A stretch of DNA of 64,000 bases from Thiomicrorhabdus immobilis (GTDB lineage: Bacteria; Pseudomonadota; Gammaproteobacteria; Thiomicrospirales; Thiomicrospiraceae): positions 1,550,001-1,614,000 of the forward strand of contig NZ_AP024202.1 in assembly GCF_021654855.1 (NCBI RefSeq). The letters are read 5' to 3'. Shown here in pieces: positions 57,041 to 64,000 of this stretch (the stretch's first letter is position 1; each line of letters opens with the position of its first letter). The translations under genes were made by a program, and so were the position numbers. The notes under the pieces were generated by a model. That model searched no databases. It had not been told where the DNA came from and saw nothing but the letters and a program-made list of their open reading frames with translations.

Positions 57041-57688
57041 ATGCAACTCCCTATTCCAAATCGCTGTGTCGCCGGTCAATGGTTGGCAGAACTATTACAA
57101 CAAGAACCCCAGATTGAAAACCCAGTGGTACTTGCTTTACCTAGAGGTGGTGTTCCAGTGGCTTATGAAATAGCCTCGGCCTTTAAGGCACCACTTGACC
57201 TTATCTTGGTTCGCAAATTGGGTGCACCACACTTTCCGGAACTTGCGATGGGAGCGATTGCAACCGGCAATATCAAATTCATCAACCCGAATGTCGTTAA
57301 CGCATACCAAATCAGCGAAGATGATATTGCCGAAGTAGAAGCCCATGAACGTCAAGAACTAGAAAGAAGAGAGATTGCCTACAGAGGAAATCGCCCCCAC
57401 GTCAATTTAACAGGGCGTAATGTCATTATCGTTGACGATGGCTTAGCGACAGGAGCGACTATGCATGTAGCCATTGATGCGGTGCGTCTGAAATTGCCCA
57501 ACTCCATCACTGTGGCCGTTCCTGTCGCATCTCCAGACACTGTCGCGGCAATTTCAAAAACGGTCGACAATATCATCTGCCCTTTCCAACCTTACAATTT
57601 GTCATCTATCGGCCAATGGTATAGTGATTTTTCACAAGTGAGCGATAGCCAAGTCAAACAACAATTAGACCAGGCCTGGCAGCAATGA
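57041..57688 (+). CDS. Phosphoribosyltransferase-like protein
   Basis: 215 aa type I PRTase fold with the PRPP loop VIIVDDGLATGATM (about residues 127-140) and ALPRGGVPVAYEIASAF near the N-terminus. It lacks features that would place it in a purine or pyrimidine salvage group. Related proteins are often fused to a dienelactone-hydrolase-like domain; here that domain is the next gene, joined by an ATGA overlap. AAAGGA precedes the ATG. The last codons contain a palindrome variant (DQAWQQ). Confidence 0.88.
   Translation: MQLPIPNRCVAGQWLAELLQQEPQIENPVVLALPRGGVPVAYEIASAFKAPLDLILVRKLGAPHFPELAMGAIATGNIKFINPNVVNAYQISEDDIAEVEAHERQELERREIAYRGNRPHVNLTGRNVIIVDDGLATGATMHVAIDAVRLKLPNSITVAVPVASPDTVAAISKTVDNIICPFQPYNLSSIGQWYSDFSQVSDSQVKQQLDQAWQQ
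57670..57679. repeat. Iterated palindrome core CCAGGCCTGG (end of phosphoribosyltransferase gene)
   Basis: Ten-base core intact, five bases before the ATG of the hydrolase gene. Read as D-Q-A-W. Confidence 0.75.
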
Positions 57689-58365
57689 AGAATGTTGCCG
57701 ACACCCGTTCAGTAAAAGAGTTAGCGGTACAAATATCGGCTGGCGACGCATTGCTTTCCGGGCAACTGCAAATACCAAACAATCCAAAAGGTTTAATCCT
57801 CTTTGTGCATGGCAGTGGCAGCAGTCGTTTCAGCCCTCGTAACCAATATGTCGCTGAACTGTTCAACCAAGCGGGTTTGGCAACCATACTCTTCGACTTA
57901 CTCACTGCAGAAGAAAGTCAAATAGATGAAATAACCCGGGAATACCGTTTCGATATCGAATTACTCAGCCGAAGAACCGTTTGTGCTATCGATTGGGTTT
58001 GCCAACAAACTGAGATTCAAGACATGTCTCTTGGCCTGTTTGGCGCAAGTACCGGTGCGGCAGCGGCCTTGTTTGCTGCATATTCTCGTCCCAAACAAGT
58101 CGGCTGTGTGGTTTCCAGAGGCGGGCGTCCAGACTTGGCAATCAAAGTGTTAAAAAAGGTGCAAGCCCCTACCTTATTGATTGTTGGAGCGTTGGATTAT
58201 GAAGTGATTCAACTCAATGAATTAGCCAAACAGGCCATGCAAACCGAATGTAAGTTGACGATTGTTCAAGGAGCGACCCACCTGTTTACAGAAGCCGGCA
58301 CCTTAGACGTTGCTGCCACGGCAGCCAAAAATTGGTTTTTACAAAAACTTACTGGCAAACAATAA
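57685..58365 (+). CDS. Alpha/beta hydrolase, dienelactone hydrolase-like
   Basis: 226 aa. LILFVHGSGSSRFSPRN is the oxyanion-hole region, the nucleophile elbow is GLFGASTGAAAAL, the acid is in IVGALDYEV and the His in GATHLFTEAG, so the catalytic triad is complete. Substrate unknown. Translationally coupled to the phosphoribosyltransferase (ATGA overlap), so the two proteins probably act together, matching organisms where they form one polypeptide. Confidence 0.85.
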   Translation: MKNVADTRSVKELAVQISAGDALLSGQLQIPNNPKGLILFVHGSGSSRFSPRNQYVAELFNQAGLATILFDLLTAEESQIDEITREYRFDIELLSRRTVCAIDWVCQQTEIQDMSLGLFGASTGAAAALFAAYSRPKQVGCVVSRGGRPDLAIKVLKKVQAPTLLIVGALDYEVIQLNELAKQAMQTECKLTIVQGATHLFTEAGTLDVAATAAKNWFLQKLTGKQ

Positions 58366-58599
58366 GCAAGCAAACCTTTTATTTATCAGACAGTTAACCC
58401 ATATATGATTACAGGTCATGAATAATAGATTTTAATGCGGTTTGATTTAATGCATAAAAAATTACTGTACGCCATTCTTACAACAGCGTCTCCCCTATCA
58501 ACCCAAAATTTATTTTATGCCCGATTATTTTTTTCATCACTTTAAAGGGATTAGCAGGATATAATTATTCATATTATCTTGTATTAACAGGTGTTAAAC

Positions 58600-60153
58600 A
58601 TGCGGCCTATACTTCTATTTATAACTCGTCCCATCGTCATTTCCATATTATGGTTAGGCCTTGCGGTGAGTGCATGGTACACACTATCTCCTTTTGTTAT
58701 ATTCGAAGATATTGCGCAAGCCATTCCTTGGCATTCTGAACATGTTGTTATCGCAATTTTTCTGATTCTTTGGTTGATTTCATTATTATCCCCTAGAATC
58801 ACCAATCAGCTCCACGATGAGATTAAACAACAGGCTAAAGAGCATAAACAGGCGATAAAATCCCTACAGAAAGAGCATCAAGAAGAAAATTGTCAAATAC
58901 AGCAATTAATGCATAGTGAACAATTTGCCTTTTGGGAGTGGAATATAAAGACCAATGAAGTGCAATTTTCGCCACAATGGAAAAAAATGATTGGCCTGGC
59001 GGACTATGACGCACTCAACAATCTGCGTGACCTTCAGCAACGTGTACACCCAAAAGATGAACAGGCTGTACAACATGAAATTTTAAAGGTATTGAGCGGC
59101 AAACAAAAGCTATTTGAATGCACACACCGTGTTCAACATGAAGATGGTCATTACATTTGGGTACATGATAAAGGCCAAGTATTCGAAGGTGCAGATGGCC
59201 ATATTGAAAAACTTTTTGCGATCCGTTTGGATGTCAGCGAACAGAAATGGATAGAATCTGAACTGGAAATCGATTCAATCCTGATTGAACACGCTTCGGA
59301 AGGCATCGCGGTGGCGCGTGAAGACATGAAAATCCTGCATTGTAACAAAGCGTTAAGCCAAACCTTAAAGAAAACCAAAGAGCAGCTAGAGAATTCCGAT
59401 TTAATCGACTTGGTAAATAGCCTGCAAAATAAACCCGATGATTCAATTGTTAAGGCCCTAGAAACCCAAGGTTTTTGGCGTGGTGAACTCAGTTTGTTTG
59501 ATGATAAAAATGAAATCCTGTTGGCAAGTCGTGTCAGTATTAAAAAAATCTTTCACGATACAACGCAAACCATCAATTACAGTTTTATCCACTCAGATAT
59601 CACCGATTTGAAACGAACCCAAACCGCATTGGATACCCTGGCCAATGTCGACAGCGTCACGGGGTTGGCTAACCGTCACAAACTCTACAATATCTTGGAA
59701 ACCGCCTTAAAATCAGAGCACGAAGTCACGTTGATGTTCTTGGATTTGGATAATTTTAAAAACGTCAACGACTCTCTGGGGCATGACATTGGAGACCTGT
59801 TGCTGAAAGCAGTCGGTAAAGAGATCCGTAAACTTATCCCAAGTAAAGCCTTATTGGCTCGTGTGGGTGGTGATGAATTTGTCTTTTACTATGAGCAAGG
59901 TTTAAGTAGCCTAACGTCCACTGAAATAGCGCAACGTATCACCGATAGGCTAAAACAGCCTTTCCATATAAAAGGCCATGAAATCAGAATCGGTTCGAGT
60001 ATCGGTATTGCCCATTACCCACAGCAAAGTTTTGACCGTCAATCACTTCTTAAAGCCTCCGACATGGCGATGTACCATGCTAAACGAGCCGGTAAAGGTC
60101 AATTTTGTGAATTCTCCGATCATTTGGATGAAGATGATAATGAAACCACTTAA
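58600..60153 (+). CDS. Membrane diguanylate cyclase with PAS domains
   Basis: 517 aa from the ATG at 58600 (AGG eight bases upstream). Two N-terminal membrane helices (about residues 5-30 and 45-65) and a short coiled coil lead to a PAS/PAC domain (FAFWEWNIKTNEVQFSPQWKKMIG to IRLDVSEQ), a second PAS (SILIEHASEGIAVAR...) and a GGDEF domain. Catalytic residues are intact (FLDLDNFKNVNDSLGHDIGD; RVGGDEF), so it should make c-di-GMP. The allosteric RxxD I-site five residues before GGDEF is absent (PSKA), so product inhibition is unlikely. No EAL domain. Confidence 0.93.
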   Translation: MRPILLFITRPIVISILWLGLAVSAWYTLSPFVIFEDIAQAIPWHSEHVVIAIFLILWLISLLSPRITNQLHDEIKQQAKEHKQAIKSLQKEHQEENCQIQQLMHSEQFAFWEWNIKTNEVQFSPQWKKMIGLADYDALNNLRDLQQRVHPKDEQAVQHEILKVLSGKQKLFECTHRVQHEDGHYIWVHDKGQVFEGADGHIEKLFAIRLDVSEQKWIESELEIDSILIEHASEGIAVAREDMKILHCNKALSQTLKKTKEQLENSDLIDLVNSLQNKPDDSIVKALETQGFWRGELSLFDDKNEILLASRVSIKKIFHDTTQTINYSFIHSDITDLKRTQTALDTLANVDSVTGLANRHKLYNILETALKSEHEVTLMFLDLDNFKNVNDSLGHDIGDLLLKAVGKEIRKLIPSKALLARVGGDEFVFYYEQGLSSLTSTEIAQRITDRLKQPFHIKGHEIRIGSSIGIAHYPQQSFDRQSLLKASDMAMYHAKRAGKGQFCEFSDHLDEDDNETT

Positions 60154-60170
60154 CAAACCTTTAAGGTTCA

Positions 60171-60182
60171 ACCAGGCCTGGT
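60171..60182. repeat. Iterated palindrome ACCAGGCCTGGT, copy 12 (intergenic)
   Basis: Exact copy 17 bp past the diguanylate cyclase stop. Confidence 0.9.
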
Positions 60183-60249
60183 GAATTTACATTATTTCAA
60201 GAAATTAACTACAATTTAAACACAACTTAAAACAGGGTTCTTGTCGTCC

Positions 60250-60489
60250 ATGGATATCTTTCAAAAAATCTTTTTGTATTTAGGCGCTTTAATTGCGGCG
60301 AGTTTTTTAATTGTCGCGCTGATCGCCCTATCCAACGCCGAGAACGGACAACTGACGGTAGAAGGTCTTTCACATCTAGAAGCTCAATTTGTCTCCTTTT
60401 ATGAGTTCTTTCGTTGGATTGTCTATGTATGGATGATTTCGGCGATTTTTCTTTTTGCACGCTTTCTATTCAGAATGTTTGGCAGATAA
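60250..60489 (+). CDS. Small two-helix membrane protein
   Basis: 79 aa from the ATG at 60250; a TTG at 60241 is too close to the AGGG. Two hydrophobic segments (FLYLGALIAASFLIVALIAL; FRWIVYVWMISAIFLFARFLF) separated by a short acidic loop and a basic C-terminus. No family recognised. It follows the diguanylate cyclase by 96 nt. Confidence 0.55.
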   Translation: MDIFQKIFLYLGALIAASFLIVALIALSNAENGQLTVEGLSHLEAQFVSFYEFFRWIVYVWMISAIFLFARFLFRMFGR

Positions 60490-60661
60490 TTCAATTTGGC
60501 GGCCAAGGCTTAACGACTGACTAGCCGACTGGCCAATTCAATCAATCGTTTATCATGGCACGACCAAAATCGAACGCGATTTCTACAACGGCTGAGAGCA
60601 AGCTTGCTCGCTTCTAATTCCAGCCTAATCTTGCCAATCAATACCCAAATCAATACCCTAT

Positions 60662-61006
60662 TCAATCCCCAGATAGATAATCCATTAAGTGGATATAGAG
60701 TTTTTCCAATCTTTTGATATTGTGCAATGTCTTTTCCCTATCGCAGTCGATACACTGTAATGCCGCTTTGTTTTCATACCATAAACGCTTACAAGTCTGA
60801 ATCGTAAGCCGTAGCTCATAAGGTGTTGGATCACCTACTTCTGCCCATTGACCAGGCATCATATCAATCTCTTTTTCTCTAAAACGATATAGATTTCCAG
60901 CGGAGTGTGGTGTAGCTTGCTTTACCTCATTGACACCTGCACCCTTAGGCTGTTTTACTACGACATCCTTCTGCTCAAACAATTCAAACTGCAACAAACT
61001 TCCCAT
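60662..61006 (-). CDS. Hypothetical protein with a CxxC motif
   Basis: 114 aa starting at the ATG at 61006, eight bases after GGGAG. Mostly polar; the middle reads MMPGQWAEVGDPTPYELRLTIQTCKRLW, followed by ALQCIDCDREKTL with a CxxC pair and a C-terminal helix. Not recognised. Good ribosome-binding site and sensible composition suggest a real gene. Confidence 0.55.
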   Translation of the reverse strand: MGSLLQFELFEQKDVVVKQPKGAGVNEVKQATPHSAGNLYRFREKEIDMMPGQWAEVGDPTPYELRLTIQTCKRLWYENKAALQCIDCDREKTLHNIKRLEKLYIHLMDYLSGD

Positions 61007-61342
61007 AATACACACTCCCTGGAATAACCCATTTCAAGTTGTGATAGGAACCATAAACCTATTGATATTGGCTTTCTTTGAAAACCCCCATATCAAGTTT
61101 ACAACCATCTCCAAAAAAGGGTTCAGCAAAGGATATGCCATAGAAATGCCAAGAAAAGAGGAGGTAAGACCATTACAACCATTACATTCTTGACTAACAA
61201 GTTGATAAATATGGGGTTTACCAGGAAATATTGTTTGTGATTAGATTACATTTGAAATGGAGGTTAAAAAGGATTCACTCCCCCGCCTGCCCTATTGAGG
61301 TGCAGATATGAACTTTTAGAATATTTGAATGATTGGCTATCT
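61007..61342. other. Gene-free region
   Basis: About 336 bp between the orphan CxxC gene and DUF2058, both on the minus strand. It should carry the orphan gene's promoter. Short open frames here lack ribosome-binding sites. Nothing else recognised. Confidence 0.35.
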
Positions 61343-61909
61343 TTACCAAACCAAATCGTCAGGAATCGCAAATTTAGCGTAATATTCCTGGTCCTCCTTG
61401 GAAAGTGAATCGTCAATACCCGAAGATTCCGCAAGAGGAATCAACACACTGTCATCACGTTGCTCAATTTTTTGGGCGGCTTCAGCGGAAATGAGAACAT
61501 ACGCACTCCCTACTCGGGCGATACGAATCGATTCATTGCTCAAGCCTTTATGGATTTTTTGATTGACCGACAAGGTTTTCACGCTATTGCCATCAGCGAA
61601 ATTGTAGGCCAGCTCCCCCTCATATCCACTTATTTTATTGGATTCAATGATCTGTTTTACTTCCGCTTGCTGGGCTTTTTGTGCCTGTTCTTGCTGACGC
61701 TGTAAGTTCAATAAACGGTCGCGTTCGGCTTTTTCCGCGGCGGCCTTAGCGGCAAGCTGAGCGGCTTCACTAACAACCGCTTCACCCTTTTTAGCTTTAT
61801 TCGCACGATTTTTCTTGTTTTGTAGATGCTGCTCTTGTTTGGCCTTTCTGGCCTTTTTATCATCCACCAAACCCGATTTTTTCAGTTGATCAAATAGTGA
61901 TCCCGCCAT
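61343..61909 (-). CDS. DUF2058 family protein (YaiL-like)
   Basis: 188 aa from the ATG at 61909 (MAGSLFDQLKKSGLVDDKKARKA). Highly charged Lys/Ala-rich N-terminal half with coiled-coil character (KAAAEKAERDRLLNLQRQQEQAQKAQ), then a compact C-terminal domain with GELAYNFADG. Matches the DUF2058 family, which has been annotated as polynucleotide-associated, though function is not established. Confidence 0.87.
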   Translation of the reverse strand: MAGSLFDQLKKSGLVDDKKARKAKQEQHLQNKKNRANKAKKGEAVVSEAAQLAAKAAAEKAERDRLLNLQRQQEQAQKAQQAEVKQIIESNKISGYEGELAYNFADGNSVKTLSVNQKIHKGLSNESIRIARVGSAYVLISAEAAQKIEQRDDSVLIPLAESSGIDDSLSKEDQEYYAKFAIPDDLVW

Positions 61910-62002
61910 GATTATCAAACCCTTTAAAAATTGATGCGCTATTCTAACCCATCTTTTTGCTTCACGACAGCAAGCCTCACTATCGGCAGAGGTTAATCCT
62001 AA

Positions 62003-62015
62003 TGACCATTGGTCA
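62003..62015. promoter_or_regulatory. Palindrome TGACCATTGGTCA in a divergent promoter region
   Basis: 13-bp dyad with one central base, between the divergent DUF2058 and RbgA-type genes, about 90 bp from each start. Could be an operator for an unknown regulator. Distinct from the iterated 12-mer although it shares the arm TGACCA. Confidence 0.3.
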
Positions 62016-62104
62016 CTCTAACAACCCCTCATTTTAAGAATTAAAGTCATTCAAGCCGCTAAAACGCTATAATTCTCACAATCAAGCGTTTTAAGGAAAA
62101 TACA

Positions 62105-63049
62105 ATGGCCATACAATGGTACCCGGGACACATGCACAAAGCCCAAAAAGAGGTGCGTGAAATCTTTAATCAAGTCGATGTCTTTATTGAGGTTTTAGAT
62201 GCCCGCATTCCTTTTAGCAGTCAAAACCCATTGATTGAAGAGATTCGTCAAGATAAGCCTACTATTAAGATTCTCAGTAAAACCGACTTGGCAGACCCGG
62301 CTATCACCGAAATATGGCAAACACACATGGAAAAACAGAGCAGTGTAAAGACCTTGGCCTTCAACACCCAAAACTCCGACAAACGTGAGCAACTGCTGAG
62401 CCTGATTAAAAAAATGGTACCTGAAAAAGCCAATAGCGTTAAAACCATTCATGCCTTGATTATCGGTATTCCCAACGTAGGTAAATCGACACTTATCAAC
62501 AGCATCACCGGACGAACCATCGCTAAAACAGGGAATGAACCGGCGGTCACTAAAAACCAGCAACGCATCAAGCTTGAAGACAATATCACCTTAATCGACA
62601 CTCCGGGCATGCTTTGGCCCAATATCGAAAATGAAAACAGCGGTTACCGTTTGGCGATTACCGGCGGAATCAAGGAAACCGCATTTGAATTACCCGATAT
62701 TGCCTCTTACGCGGCAGAGTACTTTTTGGAAGCCTACCCTGAAAAAATTAAGGAACGCTTTAACTTGAAGGAACTGCCTGCCACGGATATGGAACTTTTA
62801 GAGGCCATTGGAAGACAACGCGGTTGCTTGCGTGGCGGCGGGCATGTCGATTTAGACAAGGTTTCACGTATCTTGATTATGGAATACCGTGATAACTCCA
62901 TTGGCAATCTCTCTTTGGAAACACCTGAGATGATAGAGCAAGAGTGGGTTCAAGTTGAAATCCAACGCAAGCTTAAAGAAGAAAAGAAGCAGGCCCGAGA
63001 AGAGTTGAAGAAACTTCGCCGTGCACGCCATAGAAAGAACAAACGTTAA
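62105..63049 (+). CDS. rbgA: Ribosome biogenesis GTPase, YlqF/RbgA family
   Basis: 314 aa circularly permuted GTPase involved in late 50S assembly. Motif order is G4 (KTDLAD), G1 (GIPNVGKSTLINSI, about residue 122), then G3 (LIDTPGMLWP), the permuted order of the YlqF family. N-terminal MAIQWYPGHMHKAQKEV is diagnostic. The basic C-terminal tail (KKLRRARHRKNKR) fits rRNA binding. AAGGAAA precedes the ATG. rlmJ, which modifies 23S rRNA, begins 12 nt later, so both act on the large subunit. Confidence 0.93.
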   Translation: MAIQWYPGHMHKAQKEVREIFNQVDVFIEVLDARIPFSSQNPLIEEIRQDKPTIKILSKTDLADPAITEIWQTHMEKQSSVKTLAFNTQNSDKREQLLSLIKKMVPEKANSVKTIHALIIGIPNVGKSTLINSITGRTIAKTGNEPAVTKNQQRIKLEDNITLIDTPGMLWPNIENENSGYRLAITGGIKETAFELPDIASYAAEYFLEAYPEKIKERFNLKELPATDMELLEAIGRQRGCLRGGGHVDLDKVSRILIMEYRDNSIGNLSLETPEMIEQEWVQVEIQRKLKEEKKQAREELKKLRRARHRKNKR

Positions 63050-63061
63050 AAGGGTTTTGCC

Positions 63062-63913
63062 ATGCTGAGTTATCTACACTCATTTCATGCCGGTAACTTC
63101 GCTGATGTCTTGAAACACAGCATTAGTGCACATATTCTGGATTATTTGACCGAAAAACCCAAACCGGTTTTTTATTTAGATACCCATTCCGGGACAGGAG
63201 CCTTTTCATTACATGACAATGAGGCGCAAAAAACCCAAGAATACTTGAGTGGTATCGGCAAACTATGGGATTTAACGGCACAAGAAACGGAGAACCTACC
63301 AGGCCTGGTTAAATTCTATATTGGGTTAATCCGAGACTTTAACCTAAATGAACGATTGGACACCTACCCAGGTTCACCGTGGTTTGCACAACACCTACTC
63401 AGGGAACATGACCGTTTATCACTGTTTGAACTTCACCCAAGGGAGTTCAAGACATTGCTGCAGAACATTCGTGGCGACCGCCGTATCAAGGCCTTTCAAA
63501 AAGACGGCTTTCACGCCTGTATGAGCCAGCTCCCTCCCAAGGAAAGACGTGGTTATGTCTTGATGGATCCGCCTTATGAAGTCAAGCAAGACTACCAAAC
63601 CGCAACCGATACCCTGATTAAGGCTCACGCTAAGTTTGCCACCGGTACCTATGCTTTATGGTATCCGGTGGTTGACCGCTATCGAATTGATAAAATTGAA
63701 GCGGATTTCGTTAAAAGCGGTATTAAGAATATTCAGCTATTTGAATTGGGCATTGCCGATGACAAAGAAAAAGGCATGACCTCAAGTGGCATGATTGTCA
63801 TCAATCCCCCTTGGACCTTGATGAAACAAGCTCAAGAGGCGTTGCCTTATTTGGCAAAAAAACTGGCTGGCGACCAAGGACATTACCGCTGTATCCAGTT
63901 GGTTAAGGAGTAA
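63062..63913 (+). CDS. rlmJ: 23S rRNA (adenine-2030-N6)-methyltransferase RlmJ
   Basis: 283 aa SAM-dependent methyltransferase that makes m6A2030 in 23S rRNA. N-terminal MLSYLHSFHAGNFADVLKHS is highly characteristic, with SAM-binding VFYLDTHSGTGAFSL and the catalytic DPPY in YVLMDPPYEVKQ. AAAGG precedes the ATG. Cotranscribed with the RbgA gene. A palindrome copy encodes LPGLVK. Confidence 0.95.
   Translation: MLSYLHSFHAGNFADVLKHSISAHILDYLTEKPKPVFYLDTHSGTGAFSLHDNEAQKTQEYLSGIGKLWDLTAQETENLPGLVKFYIGLIRDFNLNERLDTYPGSPWFAQHLLREHDRLSLFELHPREFKTLLQNIRGDRRIKAFQKDGFHACMSQLPPKERRGYVLMDPPYEVKQDYQTATDTLIKAHAKFATGTYALWYPVVDRYRIDKIEADFVKSGIKNIQLFELGIADDKEKGMTSSGMIVINPPWTLMKQAQEALPYLAKKLAGDQGHYRCIQLVKE
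63298..63309. repeat. Iterated palindrome ACCAGGCCTGGT, copy 13 (in rlmJ)
   Basis: Exact copy read as L-P-G-L-V-K. Confidence 0.9.
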
Positions 63914-63943
63914 ACAGGCCTTAGCTACAGATCCGTTTTAGCT

Positions 63944-64000
63944 TTAAAGTTCGGCAAGGTAACTTTTGGCCAATTTGAGCGCCTCTTCGGCAGTCAGTCC
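63944..64000 (-). CDS. C-terminal end of an unidentified minus-strand gene
   Basis: Reading the minus strand from the window edge gives 18 codons, GLTAEEALKLAKSYLAEL, then TAA at 63944. Composition looks like a genuine helical C-terminus, convergent with rlmJ. Too short to identify. Confidence 0.4.
   Translation of the reverse strand, partial: GLTAEEALKLAKSYLAEL

Noticed and set aside
58450-58545. 31-codon frame beginning MHKKLLYAIL, resembling a signal peptide
   Set aside because: Very short, no ribosome-binding site, nothing recognisable after the hydrophobic start.
1-64000. CRISPR array, prophage, tRNA or rRNA genes
   Set aside because: No regularly spaced direct repeats with unique spacers, no phage genes, and no tRNA or rRNA signature seen by eye on either strand.

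Overview
The window comes from a gammaproteobacterial chromosome of moderate, slightly AT-rich composition. A stand-alone Tat-exported SoxB, a LysR regulator of the CbbR/CysL type and a periplasmic DsrE-like protein suggest a sulfur-oxidising chemolithoautotroph, plausibly of the Thiomicrospira/Hydrogenovibrio/Thiomicrorhabdus group. That placement is inferred from gene content only. Housekeeping synteny is typical of gammaproteobacteria: nrdR-ribD-ribE-ribB-ribH-nusB, ygfB-pepP-ubiH-ubiI opposite zapA-6S RNA-fau, dapA-bamC, amiC-tsaE and ydbH-ynbE-ydbL.

Layout. 0-3 kb (minus): partial nadA, aspS, a DUF502 membrane protein. 3-6 kb: prepilin peptidase, a DUF3579 protein, DAHP synthase. 6-13.5 kb (minus): thiL, the riboflavin/nusB operon headed by nrdR, and glyA. 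13.7-17.4 kb (plus): ettA coupled to a PAS protein with a degenerate GGDEF domain, a DsrE-like protein and a lipoprotein. 17.7-19.1 kb: a complete IS3-family (IS150-like) element. 19.2-27.3 kb (minus): soxB, purL, bamC, dapA. 27.5-31.5 kb: bcp, a PIN-PhoH protein, a LysR regulator, a K+ channel. 31.6-37.5 kb: the ubiquinone/pepP operon, zapA, 6S RNA and fau. 37.7-42.7 kb: amiC, tsaE, queG, dgt. 43-52 kb (plus): an envelope block with YdbH-YnbE-YdbL, a second AsmA-family protein and a lipoprotein subtilase with a barrel-like C-terminus. 52-64 kb: permease, SDR, DUF2062, proS, phosphoribosyltransferase plus hydrolase, diguanylate cyclase, small orphans, DUF2058, an RbgA-like GTPase and rlmJ.

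The most unusual signal is not a gene. A perfect 12-bp palindrome, ACCAGGCCTGGT, occurs 13 times exactly in 64 kb (about 0.004 expected for an equiprobable 12-mer). Two more copies keep the central 10 bp and several others keep 8 or 9. Nine exact copies lie inside unrelated genes, in all three reading frames (read as P-G-L-V, Q-A-W or R-P-G). Four are intergenic and downstream of stop codons, and one of these forms the core of a 28-bp perfect palindrome that looks like a terminator. This points to selection or spread at the DNA level: a highly iterated palindrome, a protein-binding or methylation site, or an uptake-type signal. Its role cannot be settled from this window.
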